Positions 26,871 to 36,847 of a stretch of 64,000 bases of DNA are shown piece by piece. The stretch is from Candidatus Rhodoferax odensensis (GTDB taxonomy: Bacteria; Pseudomonadota; Gammaproteobacteria; Burkholderiales; Burkholderiaceae_C). A program made the position numbers and the translations under genes. The stretch spans positions 62,001 to 126,000 of the forward strand of contig JADKDJ010000005.1 in NCBI GenBank assembly GCA_016718405.1, written 5' to 3'. Under the pieces are notes generated by a model that saw only the letters and a list, made by a program, of their open reading frames with translations, made no database searches and was not told the origin of the DNA. The first letter of the stretch is position 1; each line of letters begins with the position of its first letter.

Positions 26871-28571
26871 ATGGCGATTGACCCTAACTCCCTGTACCCA
26901 ACGCCGTTTGAGCGCGGCAACCAGAACCAGACCACCGAATGGCGCGAGTGCATTGCGTTTTACGAGCGCCTGGCGGTCGACTTCCCCGGGGTGCTGCGCT
27001 TCCTTCAGATCGGCACCTCGGACAATGGGTTGCCGATTCACGCCGGTGTGGTCAGCAGCGACGGTGTGTTGGACCGTGCCTTGATCCAGCGCGCCGGCCG
27101 GCCGGTGTTCTTCAACAACAACGGCATCCATCCCGGCGAGCCCGAGGGCATTGACGCCTGCATGGCGCTGGTGCGGGATTTCTGCACCCAGCCGCAGCGC
27201 CTGGCGGCACTGGGTGACACGGTGTTCCTGTTCATCCCGGTCTACAACGTCGATGGCTGCCTGAACCGCCAGGCCAGCTCGCGCGTCAACCAGCTCGGGC
27301 CCGAGCAGTTTGGTTTTCGCGCCAACGGCCGCAACCTCGATCTGAACCGCGACTTCATCAAGTGCGACAGCCTGTCGGCCCAGGTGTTCAACCGTTTTTT
27401 CACCGAGTGGGACCCGGATGTGATGGTCGATACCCACACTTCCAACGGCGCGGACTACCAGTACACCATGACTTTGATCCACACCCAGCCCGATAAGCTG
27501 GGTGATGGGCTGGGTCCGTTCCTGCGCGACACGATGCTGCCTGCCATCTACCGGGCCATGGACCAGCGCGGCTGGCCCACTTGTCCCTATGTGAACCCGG
27601 TCAAGACCACGCCAGACGACGGTATTGAAGACTTCCTGGAGACGCCGCGTTTCTCCACGGGCTACGCGGCGCTGCACCACACCATCGGTTTCATGCCCGA
27701 GACCCACATGCTCAAGCCCTTTGCCGACCGCTACGCAGCCATGCGCGCGCTGGTGGAGGTGGTGCTGGCGTTGACGGTGGCGCAGGCCACCACGATTCAG
27801 TCCCTGCGCCGGGCAGCGCGCCAGGACGCGCGCCGCCGACGACTCTGGCCGGTGTCGTGGAAGCCTGATTACAGCCAGCCGTCTTCCTTCTTGTTCAGGG
27901 GCTATGCGGCAGTGCAGCGAGCGAGCAAGCTTGGAAACTACAGCCGCCTGGCCTATGACCGCAGCCAGCCGTGGGAGCGTGATATCGCGTGGTTTAACCG
28001 CTGTGTGGTGGATCAGGAGGTTGCCACACCCAAGCGTTATCTGATTCCCCAAGCCTGGCGTGAAGTGATCGACCGGCTGCAGTGGAACGGCGTGCTGCTG
28101 GAGCGATTGGCCTCAGACCAGACGCTGCATGTGCTGGCCCACTACATCGAGGCCGTGCGGTCGCGCCCCGAGCCCTATGAGGGCCACCTGTTTCACGATG
28201 AGGTGCGCCTGAGTAGCCGTGCGGTCACGATCGAGGCACGCGCTGGTGATGTGCTGGTGCCCCTGGATCAGCCCAATGCCCGCTACGCCGTGGAAACGCT
28301 GGAGCCGCAGGCGCACGACAGCTTCTTTCGCTGGGGGTTTTTCAACAGCGTGATGGAAAAGAAGGAGGCTTTTTCCGACTATGTGTTTGAGGACACCGCC
28401 CTGGAGATGCTGCGCGCCGAGCCGGCTTTGCGCGATGGTTTTGAGCGGTGGAAGTCGGAAAACCCCGACAAGTTGGCCGACCAGCGCGCGGTGCTGGAAT
28501 TCATCTTTGCCGAGGGCGAGCGTCACGCCGAGCCCGAGTGGCGGCGCTACCCGGTGTACGGCTTGCTCTGA
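26871..28571 (+). CDS. M14-family zinc metallocarboxypeptidase-like protein
   Basis: 566 residues. Zinc-ligand pair in NNGIHPGEPEG (HxxE, near residue 86-89) and the third ligand His in VDTHTSNGADY near residue 197, with GRNLDLNRDF between them containing the substrate-carboxylate Arg/Asn. C-terminal 250 residues (PVSWKPDYSQPSSFLFRGY...) are an extra domain found in this large bacterial subfamily. No leader, so probably cytosolic. Cleaves a peptide or amide bond; substrate unknown. Confidence 0.87.
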   Translation: MAIDPNSLYPTPFERGNQNQTTEWRECIAFYERLAVDFPGVLRFLQIGTSDNGLPIHAGVVSSDGVLDRALIQRAGRPVFFNNNGIHPGEPEGIDACMALVRDFCTQPQRLAALGDTVFLFIPVYNVDGCLNRQASSRVNQLGPEQFGFRANGRNLDLNRDFIKCDSLSAQVFNRFFTEWDPDVMVDTHTSNGADYQYTMTLIHTQPDKLGDGLGPFLRDTMLPAIYRAMDQRGWPTCPYVNPVKTTPDDGIEDFLETPRFSTGYAALHHTIGFMPETHMLKPFADRYAAMRALVEVVLALTVAQATTIQSLRRAARQDARRRRLWPVSWKPDYSQPSSFLFRGYAAVQRASKLGNYSRLAYDRSQPWERDIAWFNRCVVDQEVATPKRYLIPQAWREVIDRLQWNGVLLERLASDQTLHVLAHYIEAVRSRPEPYEGHLFHDEVRLSSRAVTIEARAGDVLVPLDQPNARYAVETLEPQAHDSFFRWGFFNSVMEKKEAFSDYVFEDTALEMLRAEPALRDGFERWKSENPDKLADQRAVLEFIFAEGERHAEPEWRRYPVYGLL

Positions 28572-28629
28572 GTCGACCCGTGCCTAGGTGCGACGCCCGG
28601 AATCCTCAGCGGGCGGGCCGTGCCGAGGC

Positions 28630-29116
28630 CTACTTCTTGGCCGCAGCCTTGGCTGGCGCCACGTCACCCTGGAAGGCGTTCTCCACCAGGGGTGGCGCGT
28701 CCACTTGTGGCACGTGACACTGCACACAGTTGTGGCGGGCGGCTGAGGACGTCGCCAGCTTCTTGCCGTCGCGCCCAACGAAGTGGCTCTCGCCGATAAC
28801 GGGCGCGTTCTTCTTCTTGTACACGTCCACGCCATGGCAGCTCAGGCACTGGTTCTCTTCGAGCGTGATCTCGTCAAAGTTCTCCACCGCGTGCGGGATC
28901 ACCGGCGGTTGGGTGGAGAAGGTGCGCGCCACCAGTGGTTGGGTGCCGGGCCGCTTGCCGGCGTAGGCCTTGGTATCGGCGGCGGCATCGGCGGCGTTGA
29001 CGTCGGCGCCGCGCATCGATTTGGCGGGGTCGGCGGCGTGGGCCAGTGGCGCCAGCAGCGCCCAGGCCGTCGCGGCCAGCAGGGGTGGCGAGAGTCGTGG
29101 TCAGCGGTTTCTTCAT
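28630..29116 (-). CDS. napB: periplasmic nitrate reductase, dihaem cytochrome c subunit NapB (one-base shift in the leader)
   Basis: Mature part has two haem-c motifs, CLSCHGVD and CVQCHVPQ, and NapB landmarks (MRGADVNA, PPVIPHAVENF). The leader is split: the ATG with AGGAG eight bases upstream encodes MKKPLTTTLAT, then removing one C from CCCC puts it in frame with LLAATAWALLAPLAHAADP, a normal signal peptide. NapB passes electrons to NapA in the periplasm. It is the last gene of napDAGHB. The shift is probably a sequence error, since the signal peptide reads through perfectly otherwise. Confidence 0.9.
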
Positions 29117-29131
29117 GGTAAGCGCTCCTCT

Positions 29132-30034
29132 TTAAGAAGTTGACTGGGTAGCGGGTGGCGGTGAAGCCGGATTATTGAAACGAGTGCCGAAGCGAAAGAC
29201 GTCCTTGGCGCAAACGTCGATGCAGCGGCCGCAGTTGGTGCATTGATCGGACAGAATCACAGGCCCCACCCCCTTGGCAGCACCTTTGAGCGCCGGGCGG
29301 ATCACCTTGGGCTCTGGACAGACCTGGTAGCAGTCCATGCAATCGTTGCAGGCCTCGCGCCGGGCTGCGCTGACGCGCACCACGCTGGCGCGGCCCAGTA
29401 GGCTGTACGCGACGCCGGCCGGGCACAGGTGGCCGCACCAGCCGCGCTTGACCACGAACAGATCGAACAGAAAGATCGACAGCACAATCATCCACGCCGC
29501 TCCCATGCCAAAGATCAGTCCTCGGTGCAGCATCGAAATCGGGTTGACCAGCTCCCAGGCCAGCGTGCCGGTCACGGCTGATACCAGCAGGGACATGCCC
29601 AGAATCCAGTAGCGGGTGCGGCTCGACACATGGGCGCTGGTCTGGATGCCCAGTCGCGTGCGCAGCCAGTGCGCCGCGTCGGTGACCGGGTTGATCGGGC
29701 AGACCCAGGCACAGTAAGAGCGCCCGCCAACCAGTACGTAGAACACCACCACGACGGCCAAGCCGATCAGGCCCAGTTTCTCCGGCAGGTGGCCGGTAGC
29801 CAGGGTCTGCGCGCCGACAAACAGGTCGGTCAACGGCAACACCCCCAGCGTGTAGCTGAAGTTGAGATTGCCCTTGACGATCCAGACTGCCGCCAGCGGG
29901 CCGATCAGGAACAGTGCCAGGATGCCAAGTTGCGACACGCGGCGCAGCAACAGCCATTTGTGGGCCGCCAGCCAGCCTTTGCTGGCAACGGCGTCGGAGC
30001 CGGCACGGGGTGCGGTGGTGGAGGGTGCAAGCAT
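29132..30034 (-). CDS. napH: quinol dehydrogenase membrane component NapH
   Basis: 300 residues. Four membrane helices, with the first beginning QLGILALFLIGPLAAVWI; cytoplasmic Cys motifs CAWVCPIN and CGHLCPAG, and two 4Fe-4S sites near the C-terminus (CNDCMDCYQVCPEP and CTNCGRCIDVCAKD). NapGH oxidises quinol and feeds electrons toward NapB/NapA when no NapC is made. It starts on an ATG two bases after the NapG stop, indicating coupled translation. Confidence 0.95.
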   Translation of the reverse strand: MLAPSTTAPRAGSDAVASKGWLAAHKWLLLRRVSQLGILALFLIGPLAAVWIVKGNLNFSYTLGVLPLTDLFVGAQTLATGHLPEKLGLIGLAVVVVFYVLVGGRSYCAWVCPINPVTDAAHWLRTRLGIQTSAHVSSRTRYWILGMSLLVSAVTGTLAWELVNPISMLHRGLIFGMGAAWMIVLSIFLFDLFVVKRGWCGHLCPAGVAYSLLGRASVVRVSAARREACNDCMDCYQVCPEPKVIRPALKGAAKGVGPVILSDQCTNCGRCIDVCAKDVFRFGTRFNNPASPPPATQSTS

Positions 30035-30036
30035 GT

Positions 30037-30918
30037 TCAATCACCCAGTCCTGGGAACTTGCTGGGCACCGGGGTAGCCTTGGCGCCGGGCATACCGGGC
30101 GGAGCCGCCGGGGCGCCAGCGGCACTCGCAGCCGTGGCCGGTTTGCTGCCCGGGTCGAAATGGTTGGGCAACTGCACGCCTTCTGGCATGCGGTCAGGCA
30201 AGTCGAGTTGATCCTCGATCAAGGATCCACCGGCTTTCTTCTTCTCATCCCAGCCAATGCGGTAGTGTGCGCTGAGCTTGCCCTTGGCCAGCTTGGGTGG
30301 CAAGACACGGATGGCGGCCTCTTCCAGCACGCAGGACTTTTCGCACTTGCCGCAGCCGGTGCACGCGTCCGAGTGCACGGTTGGCAGGAACATGGCGTGG
30401 CGCCCGGTGCGCAGGTTGGGCACCATGTCGAGCGTGATGGCCTTGTCGATCACCGGGCAGACGCGGTAACACACGTCGCAGCGAAGGCCCAGGAAGTTGA
30501 GGCAGGACTCATGGTCGATCAGTACTGCCACACCCATCTTGGCCTTGGTGATGTCTGTTAGAGCGTGGTCCAGCGCGCCGGTTGGGCAGGCTTTCACGCA
30601 GGGGATGTCTTCACACATCTCGCATGGGATGCTGCGAGCGGTGAAGTAGGGAGTACCGCTGGCCACGGGCACCTCGGGTTTGGCCAAATCCAGCGTGTGG
30701 TAGGGGCAGTCGCGCACGCACAGGCCACAGCGGATACAGGCGCCCAGGAAACTCTCCTCCGCCAAGGCGCCAGGCGGGCGCAATGCCATGGCTGGCAGCG
30801 CCGTCGCCTTGTTGGCATACAGGCCCAGACCTAGACCAAGCATGCCCACGCCACAGGCCATCTTTGCACTGTCAAAGACGAACTGGCGGCGCGTAGCGCG
30901 GGGGGTGACGGGGGCCAT
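30037..30918 (-). CDS. napG: ferredoxin-type protein NapG
   Basis: 293 residues. Twin-Arg leader ([22 protein letters not shown]) for export as a folded protein. Four 4Fe-4S motifs: [35 protein letters not shown], and [11 protein letters not shown]. With NapH it forms the quinol-oxidising branch of periplasmic nitrate reduction. The C-terminal tail is Ala/Pro-rich, a little longer than in enteric NapG. Confidence 0.95.
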   Translation of the reverse strand: MAPVTPRATRRQFVFDSAKMACGVGMLGLGLGLYANKATALPAMALRPPGALAEESFLGACIRCGLCVRDCPYHTLDLAKPEVPVASGTPYFTARSIPCEMCEDIPCVKACPTGALDHALTDITKAKMGVAVLIDHESCLNFLGLRCDVCYRVCPVIDKAITLDMVPNLRTGRHAMFLPTVHSDACTGCGKCEKSCVLEEAAIRVLPPKLAKGKLSAHYRIGWDEKKKAGGSLIEDQLDLPDRMPEGVQLPNHFDPGSKPATAASAAGAPAAPPGMPGAKATPVPSKFPGLGD

Positions 30919-31041
30919 GTTGGGGCGTAGCTTGGGTGTCGTGCGGCGCGTTACATGGCACGTCGGCAGCGGCTCAGAGCTGTCCGACGTGTGGGGCCAT
31001 GCAGGCGGGCCGATTGTGCGGGCGCAACGGATCGATCAGAT

Positions 31042-33564
31042 TCAGACCTTGACCACCTTGACTGCGCACTTCTTGAAGTCGGTCTCTTTCGAGATCGGGC
31101 AAGTGGCGTCCAGCGTCAGCTTGTTGACCAGCCGGTGCTCGTCGAAGAACGGCACAAAAACCATGCCCACTGGCGGTTTGTTGCGGCCCTTTGTCTCGAC
31201 GCGCAGCTGGATCTCGCCGCGCCGGCTGATGACCTTGACCACGTCGTTGCGTTGCAGACCACGTTTCTTGGCATCATCGGGATGCATGAAGGCCACCGCA
31301 TCCGGCACGGCCTTGTACAACTCGGGCACACGCCGCGTCATCGAGCCGGTGTGCCAGTGCTCCAGCACGCGGCCGGTGCCCAGCCACATGTCGTACTCGG
31401 CATCGGGCATCTCGGCGGCTGGCTGGTAGGGCAGGGCAAAAATCTTGGCCTTGCCGTCCGGGTAGCCGTAGAACTTGACGCCTTCACCGGCCTTGACGTA
31501 CGGGTCGTAGCCCTCGCGGAAGCGCCACAGCGTCTCCTTGCCATCCACCACCGGCCAGCGCAGGCCACGGGCCTTGTGGTAGGTGTCGAACGGTGCCAGA
31601 TCGTGGGCATGACCGCGTCCAAAGGCGGCGTATTCCTCGAACAAGCCCTTTTGGAGGTAGAAGCCATAGGCCTTTGATTCGTCGTTGTCAAAACCCTTGG
31701 CAGTGTCGCTGAGCGGAAACTTGTTGACCTGACCGTTGGCGAACAGTACTTCGTACAAGGTCTTGCCCTTGTACTCGGGGTTCTTCTCCAGAATCGCTGC
31801 AGGCCACACTTCATCCGTCTTGAAACGTTTGGAGAACTCGGTGTATTGCCACAGGTCGGACTTGGCCTCACCCGGTGCCTTGACTTGCTGGCGCCAAAAC
31901 TGGGTGCGCCGCTCGGCGTTGCCGTAGGCGCCTTCTTTCTCGGTCCACATGGCGGACGGCAGAATCAGGTCGGCCGACACCGCGGACACGGTTGGGTAGG
32001 CGTCGGACACCACCACGAAGTTGTCCGGGTTGCGCCAGCCGGGATAGATCTCGCCGTTGATGTTCGGCCCGGCCTGCATGTTGTTGGTGGTTGTGGTCCA
32101 GTAGAAGTTGATCTTGCCGTCTTTCAACTGGCGGCTTTGTGCCACCGCGTGGGCGCCGATCCAGTCGGGCAACACACCGGCGGGCAATTTCCACAGTTTC
32201 TCGGACAGCTCGCGGTGCTTGGGGTTCATCACCACCATGTCGGCGGGCAGGCGGTGGGCAAAGGTGCCGACTTCGCGCGCGGTGCCGCAGGCGGAGGGCT
32301 GGCCGGTCAGCGAAAACGGGCTGTTGCCCGGCTCCGATATCTTGCCAACCAGCAAGTGCACGTTGTAGATCATGTTGTTGACCCAAGTGCCGCGTGTGTG
32401 CTGGTTAAAGCCCATGGTCCAGAAGCTGGTGACCTTGGTCTTGGGGTCGGCATAGGCCTTGGCCAAGGCTTCCAGTTTGTCTTTGGGCACCCCCGAGATC
32501 TCGTGCGCCTTGTCGACCGTGTACTCCGCCACAAACGCCTTGAAGTCGTCGAACGTGATCGGGCTGTGTTTGCCGGGGTCGCCTTTGGGCTTGCCGTCTT
32601 CGCCGGGGTAGCCATTGTTCATGGCCACTTTTTCCAGCGGGTGATTGGGCCGCAGGCCATAACCGATATCCGTCACGCCCTTGAAGAAGCCGACGTGTTT
32701 TTTGACGAAGTCTTCGTTGACCGCCTTGTTCTGGATGATGTAGTTGCAGATGTAGTTGAGGATGGCCAGGTCCGATTGCGGCTTGAAGATCAGCTCGTTG
32801 TCGGCCAGTTCGCACGAGCGGTGCGTGAAGGTGGACAAGACGTGCACCTTGACGTGTTTCGCAGTCAGGCGCCGATCGGTCAGGCGCGACCACAAGATGG
32901 GGTGCATCTCCGCCATGTTGGAGCCCCACAGCACAAAGGCGTCGGCATGTTCGATGTCGTCATAACACCCCATCGGCTCATCAATACCAAAGGTGCGCAT
33001 GAAGCCTGCCACCGCCGAGGCCATGCAGTGGCGCGCGTTGGGGTCCAGGTTGTTGGTCAGGAAGCCGGCCTTCATCAGCTTGGCGGCGGCATAGCCCTCC
33101 CAGATGGTCCACTGGCCCGAGCCGAACATCGCGATGTTGCGCGGCCCGCCTTTTTTGAGCGCGGCCTTGGCCTTCTCTTCCATGATGTCGAAGGCCTGGG
33201 TCCAACTGATCGGCGCAAACTCGCCGTTCTTGTCGAACTTGCCGTCCTTCATGCGCAACAGCGGTTGCGTCAGGCGGTCCTTGCCATATTGGATCTTGGA
33301 CAGGAAGTAGCCCTTGATGCAGTTGAGACCGCGGTTGACTGGCGCATCCGGGTCACCCTGCGTGGCCACGATCTTGCCGTCCTTGGTGCCCACCAGCACG
33401 CCGCAGCCAGTGCCGCAGTAGCGGCAGGCGCCCTTGTCCCAACGCACGCCATCAGCGCCTTGGGGTGCCGCCGCCATGACGGCTGCAGGCAGAGTCATGC
33501 CCGCCGTGGTGGCTGCCGCGGCGATGGCGTTGGATTTGATGAAGTCGCGACGTGTAGTGGTCAT
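31042..33564 (-). CDS. napA: periplasmic nitrate reductase catalytic subunit NapA
   Basis: 840 residues, usual length. Tat leader [17 protein letters not shown]. 4Fe-4S site [13 protein letters not shown] plus a later Cys in LNCIKGYF. Molybdenum ligand Cys in [17 protein letters not shown] near residue 180, and MGD-binding stretches ([32 protein letters not shown]). It reduces nitrate to nitrite in the periplasm with bis-MGD molybdenum. 123 bp separate it from napG and 69 bp from napD. Confidence 0.97.
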   Translation of the reverse strand: MTTTRRDFIKSNAIAAAATTAGMTLPAAVMAAAPQGADGVRWDKGACRYCGTGCGVLVGTKDGKIVATQGDPDAPVNRGLNCIKGYFLSKIQYGKDRLTQPLLRMKDGKFDKNGEFAPISWTQAFDIMEEKAKAALKKGGPRNIAMFGSGQWTIWEGYAAAKLMKAGFLTNNLDPNARHCMASAVAGFMRTFGIDEPMGCYDDIEHADAFVLWGSNMAEMHPILWSRLTDRRLTAKHVKVHVLSTFTHRSCELADNELIFKPQSDLAILNYICNYIIQNKAVNEDFVKKHVGFFKGVTDIGYGLRPNHPLEKVAMNNGYPGEDGKPKGDPGKHSPITFDDFKAFVAEYTVDKAHEISGVPKDKLEALAKAYADPKTKVTSFWTMGFNQHTRGTWVNNMIYNVHLLVGKISEPGNSPFSLTGQPSACGTAREVGTFAHRLPADMVVMNPKHRELSEKLWKLPAGVLPDWIGAHAVAQSRQLKDGKINFYWTTTTNNMQAGPNINGEIYPGWRNPDNFVVVSDAYPTVSAVSADLILPSAMWTEKEGAYGNAERRTQFWRQQVKAPGEAKSDLWQYTEFSKRFKTDEVWPAAILEKNPEYKGKTLYEVLFANGQVNKFPLSDTAKGFDNDESKAYGFYLQKGLFEEYAAFGRGHAHDLAPFDTYHKARGLRWPVVDGKETLWRFREGYDPYVKAGEGVKFYGYPDGKAKIFALPYQPAAEMPDAEYDMWLGTGRVLEHWHTGSMTRRVPELYKAVPDAVAFMHPDDAKKRGLQRNDVVKVISRRGEIQLRVETKGRNKPPVGMVFVPFFDEHRLVNKLTLDATCPISKETDFKKCAVKVVKV

Positions 33565-33633
33565 TTCATATCTCCTTAAAGTGTTGAGGACAGAGCTCGC
33601 TGCTGCGCGCCCACGGTCGGTCCCGCAAGGGTT

Positions 33634-33870
33634 TCAGGTTTCGGATTCAGAATGGTTGTAGATCATTGCTGCGGCCAGAACGCCTTCAACTTGGCCGATG
33701 CGGGTGTAGGTGGCAAGGGTGCTGTCGTCGTCGTCGGACTCAATCGTCACGATCAGCTTTCCTTCGGGCGAAATGCCATGGACTTCAACGCCGGGCAGCG
33801 CGGTGAGACGCTGCGACACAGAGGCCGCGTTGGTGGGGTGCGCGTGCACGAGGGCACTGGAGATGTTCAT
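33634..33870 (-). CDS. napD: NapD, chaperone for NapA maturation
   Basis: 78 residues, MNISSALVHAHPTNAASV, with the ferredoxin-like fold pattern of NapD (LPGVEVHGISPEGKLIVTIE and IGQVEGVLAAAMIYNHSE). It binds the NapA Tat leader and prevents export before the molybdenum cofactor is in place. First gene of the operon. Not fused to NapA or to a NapF. Confidence 0.93.
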   Translation of the reverse strand: MNISSALVHAHPTNAASVSQRLTALPGVEVHGISPEGKLIVTIESDDDDSTLATYTRIGQVEGVLAAAMIYNHSESET

Positions 33871-33953
33871 GCGTGAGCTCCGTGTTGGAGTTCTTGTTGG
33901 TGCCGCCCGCCACCAGCTTGCAAGCTGATAAGAATGCTGCAGCACTCGCACAA

Positions 33954-33995
33954 ATTCTAGGATCGGTGTCTTGATCAGAGTTTGATTTGGAACAA
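33954..33995 (-). promoter_or_regulatory. predicted FNR-class promoter of napDAGHB
   Basis: An FNR-like site TTGAT-TTGG-AACAA (33982-33995, nine of ten half-site bases match TTGATnnnnATCAA) and a -10 box TAGAAT (plus-strand ATTCTA, 33954-33959). A transcription start about seven bases after the -10 falls near 33947, which puts the centre of the FNR-like site at -41.5, the classic class II activation distance. The leader would be about 77 bases. This fits anaerobic induction of nap; no test data. Confidence 0.5.
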
Positions 33996-34173
33996 GGGTT
34001 TCTACTGACTTGACCCGTGCGCCACTGGCGCAACAGATGGCGCACTGTTTTGGTCGGCTTTTGGGCGCGAAGGCGGGACGATTGTGTTGGTGTGCGGGCC
34101 GCTTCAGCCTCTGCGTCGGGCGGGCGGCCGGCGGGCACCCTATAGTCGGAGCATTGCCAATCAATATCCATCC

Positions 34174-35118
34174 GTGTCTGCATTCCTGACCGCCGCCTTC
34201 TATAAGTTCGTCGCCCTGCCGGACTGCGCCGACCTGAAGGCGCCGTTGTTGGCGGTGTGCGAAAGCCACGCCGTCAAGGGCACGATTCTGTTGGCGCCGG
34301 AAGGCATCAACAGCACCATTGCCGGGCCGGAACGCGGCGTACACGCGGTGCTCGCATGGCTTCGCCGCGACGCGCGGCTGGCCGATCTGCAGCACAAAGA
34401 AGCTTGGGCCACAACGCCACCGTTCAACCGCATGAAGGTGCGTCTCAAGCGGGAAATCGTAACGCCACGGGTGCCGGGCCTTGATCCCACCAAAACGGTT
34501 GGCACCTATGTCAAGCCGGCTGACTGGAACCGGCTGATTCAGGATCCCGACGTGGTGGTGGTGGACACGCGCAACGATTACGAGGTGGCGATCGGCAGCT
34601 TCGCCGGGGCGATCAACCCGCATATCAAGACCTTCTGCGAATTGCCGCAATGGGCCGCCCAGGCGCCAGCACTGCGTGCCACGGCGGGCAAGAGACCGAA
34701 GGTGGCGATGTTCTGCACCGGCGGCATTCGCTGCGAGAAATCCACCGCGCTGCTGCGCTCGCAAGGGTTTGACGAGGTCTATCACTTGGAGGGCGGCATT
34801 CTGAAGTACCTGGAAACCGTGGCGCCGCAAGATAGCCTGTGGCAGGGCGAGTGTTTTGTGTTCGACGAGCGGGTCTCGGTGGACCACAGTCTGAAGCCTG
34901 GCCAGCATACCCTTTGCCGTGCTTGCCGACAGCCGTTACCCGAAGGGGATCTGCAATCGCCTCTGTATGAACTGGGGGTGAGTTGCTCGCGTTGCCATGG
35001 CCATACCAACGCAGCTCAGAAGGACGGCGCGCGCGAGCGCCAGCGCCAATGGGACTTGGCCAAGGCGCGACGACACATGCAAGTTGACGCACAGCACAAG
35101 CTCAGCTCACCGCTGTGA
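34174..35118 (+). CDS. trhO: tRNA uridine hydroxylase TrhO, rhodanese family
   Basis: About 314 residues from a GTG. N-terminal acylphosphatase-like domain ([30 protein letters not shown]) and a rhodanese domain with [12 protein letters not shown] and active-site [10 protein letters not shown], which is the YceA/TrhO signature for hydroxylating uridine 34 of some tRNAs. C-terminal zinc-like Cys pairs CRACRQP and CSRCHGHT. The GTG starts the conserved [14 protein letters not shown]. Its 3' end overlaps the TetR gene by 12 bp. Confidence 0.92.
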   Translation: MSAFLTAAFYKFVALPDCADLKAPLLAVCESHAVKGTILLAPEGINSTIAGPERGVHAVLAWLRRDARLADLQHKEAWATTPPFNRMKVRLKREIVTPRVPGLDPTKTVGTYVKPADWNRLIQDPDVVVVDTRNDYEVAIGSFAGAINPHIKTFCELPQWAAQAPALRATAGKRPKVAMFCTGGIRCEKSTALLRSQGFDEVYHLEGGILKYLETVAPQDSLWQGECFVFDERVSVDHSLKPGQHTLCRACRQPLPEGDLQSPLYELGVSCSRCHGHTNAAQKDGARERQRQWDLAKARRHMQVDAQHKLSSPL

Positions 35119-35751
35119 ACGCTTGGCGGGCAACAGCAGTCCAGTGACCAGGTCCTCCAGGGCTGACGCCGATGCTGTCGCCACATCGCGGCCCAGGCAG
35201 GCCGTCAGGTTGCCGCTGAGTTGCAGGCAGGCCAGGCCATGCACCAGTGCCCAGCAGCGCAAGGCTTCGGTCTGTACCGACGGTTCATTGGCGTCGCGGG
35301 CCCTTAGGCGACGCATCACACTGTGCACCAGAGGCAAGTAGGCGGCCTCCGCGGCGGCTTGCACTTCGACCGCTTGGCCGGAATGGCTGACCTGCGGCGC
35401 AAACATGGCCGCAAAGTGACCGGGGTGGCGCGTTGCCATGTTGACGTAGGCAGCACCCTGGCGGGCCAGTTGCTGCGCCGGGTCATGGTCCCAGCCTTCG
35501 CCGGCGGCGCGGACCGCTTGGGCCAGCAGGGCGAAACCATGCGCCGCCACGGCATTGAGCAGCGCCGTCTTGTCGGCAAAGTGCCGGTAGACAGCCGCAT
35601 GGCTTACGCCAATGCGGCCGGCCAGGTCGCGCAGGCTGAAGCTGACATCGCCCTGCGCGGTGATCAAGGCCACCGCCTGATCGACTAGTGCGCTGCGCAA
35701 ATCACCGTGGTGGTAGCGGGTCTTGGCGGGCAACATTGCGGGGGTCGTCAT
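35107..35751 (-). CDS. TetR-family transcriptional regulator
   Basis: 214 residues. HTH at the N-terminus: [18 protein letters not shown] followed by [28 protein letters not shown]. The C-terminal ligand-binding helical domain is of the TetR_C_33/WHG type. It is divergent from the DUF4345/oxidoreductase pair, with a repeat-rich 99-bp space between them, so it probably represses that pair and maybe itself. Ligand unknown. Confidence 0.9.
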   Translation of the reverse strand: MTTPAMLPAKTRYHHGDLRSALVDQAVALITAQGDVSFSLRDLAGRIGVSHAAVYRHFADKTALLNAVAAHGFALLAQAVRAAGEGWDHDPAQQLARQGAAYVNMATRHPGHFAAMFAPQVSHSGQAVEVQAAAEAAYLPLVHSVMRRLRARDANEPSVQTEALRCWALVHGLACLQLSGNLTACLGRDVATASASALEDLVTGLLLPAKRSQR

Positions 35752-35782
35752 GGCCTGATTGTAGGGTTCGTTAGGATTGATG

Positions 35783-35820
35783 TTGACATTGGAAACATAT
35801 AAAGTTACCATTGGACACAT
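35783..35820 (+). promoter_or_regulatory. predicted promoter and TetR operator with 22-bp-spaced direct repeats
   Basis: TTGACA (35783-35788), 17 bases, TACCAT (35806-35811) reads toward the DUF4345 gene. Two near-identical 11-mers, ATTGGAAACAT (35788-35798) and ATTGGACACAT (35810-35820), lie 22 bases apart, two helix turns, and cover both boxes. ATGTT/AACAT arms also form a small inverted repeat over the first. This is a good candidate for the operator of the divergent TetR gene. Confidence 0.45.
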
Positions 35821-35850
35821 TGCAGACCCTCGTCGGCATTGGAATGCGAG

Positions 35851-36261
35851 ATGACAGACATGGCCTTCAACCGAACGGCATTGCAATGGAGTACCGGCGC
35901 ATTGGCACTGATCCCACTTGCCACGGGGGCACTCACCATGATGGGTGTGCGGGACCCGCTGTACGGCACACTGCAGTTGCCTGCCAATGCTTTGCTTGAC
36001 AGCAACCTGCGCTTCTTCGGTGGCGTGTGGTTGGGGCTGGGGGTGTCGGTGTTGTGGATGATTCCACGCATCGAGCAAAACGGAGTTTTGTTCCGCGCCT
36101 TGTGGGGCATGATTTTCCTGGGGGGCATCGGCCGCCTGTTGTCGGTCAGCGCGGTGGGTTGGCCGCCGATTCCGTTTGTCGTGGTGACCGGGCTGGAAAT
36201 CGTCGGAGCACCTTTGTTTGTCATCTGGCAGCGCCGCATGGCGCAGGCCTGGACCGCCTGA
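35851..36261 (+). CDS. DUF4345 membrane protein
   Basis: 136 residues with four hydrophobic helices (WSTGALALIPLATGALTMMG, FFGGVWLGLGVSVLWMI, LWGMIFLGGIGRLLSV, PFVVVTGLEIVGAPLFVI). The pattern DSNLRFFGGVWLGLG is the DUF4345 signature. Function unknown; such proteins often sit beside TetR regulators. The oxidoreductase starts seven bases after its stop, so the two form an operon. Confidence 0.82.
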   Translation: MTDMAFNRTALQWSTGALALIPLATGALTMMGVRDPLYGTLQLPANALLDSNLRFFGGVWLGLGVSVLWMIPRIEQNGVLFRALWGMIFLGGIGRLLSVSAVGWPPIPFVVVTGLEIVGAPLFVIWQRRMAQAWTA

Positions 36262-36268
36262 GGCTGCC

Positions 36269-36847
36269 ATGAAGAAGATACTCCTCATTCAAGCCCACCC
36301 CAGCGGCGACAGCTTGTGTCATGCCTTGGCCGACGCCTTTGAGTCGGGCGTGCGAGAAACGTCCTGCGAGCTGCGCCGCATCGACCTGGGCACACTGCGG
36401 TTTGATCCGATCCTGCACCATGGCAACCGTGGTGACCAGCCGCTGGAGCCTGACCTGCTGCAGGCCCAGCAAGACATCGCCTGGGCCGAACACCTGGTGT
36501 TCGTCTATCCCAACTGGTGGGGCTCGATGCCGGCTCTGCTTAAGGGCTTCTTTGACCGAGTATTGCTGCCCGGCTTCGCCTACAAGTACAGGCCCAACTC
36601 CAGTTCGTGGGACAAGCTGCTTGCCGGGCGCAGCGCCCAGTTGCTGGTAACGATGGACACCCCGGGCTGGTACTACCGCTGGCTCTGGCATCGCCCGGGC
36701 CACAACCAGATGCGGCACACCATCCTGGGCTTTTGCGGCATCGCGTTGACTCGCATCAGCGAAATGGCGCCGGTTCACGGCGCTTCAACCGCGAAACGGG
36801 CGCAGTGGCTGAGTCAGGCGGTGACCCTCGGGCGCCAACTGGGCTAG
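36269..36847 (+). CDS. NAD(P)H-dependent flavin oxidoreductase (flavodoxin-like, MdaB/KefF group)
   Basis: 192 residues, MKKILLIQAHPSGDSLCHALA, flavodoxin-2 fold with the FMN/FAD loop VFVYPNWWGSMPALLKGFFDRV and the family's PGFAYKY and TPGWYYRWLW segments. It probably reduces quinones or other electrophiles. Preceded closely by DUF4345 and controlled by the divergent TetR candidate, suggesting an inducible detoxification unit. The 3' end overlaps a convergent gene by 63 bp. Confidence 0.88.
   Translation: MKKILLIQAHPSGDSLCHALADAFESGVRETSCELRRIDLGTLRFDPILHHGNRGDQPLEPDLLQAQQDIAWAEHLVFVYPNWWGSMPALLKGFFDRVLLPGFAYKYRPNSSSWDKLLAGRSAQLLVTMDTPGWYYRWLWHRPGHNQMRHTILGFCGIALTRISEMAPVHGASTAKRAQWLSQAVTLGRQLG

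Noticed and set aside
31846..33579. 577-residue + strand open frame over napA
   Set aside because: Val/Gly/His-rich shadow; napA has all ligands and length.
33971..33986. TTGATCAGAGTTTGAT as an FNR site
   Set aside because: The halves are direct, not inverted; the overlapping site at 33982-33995 fits better.
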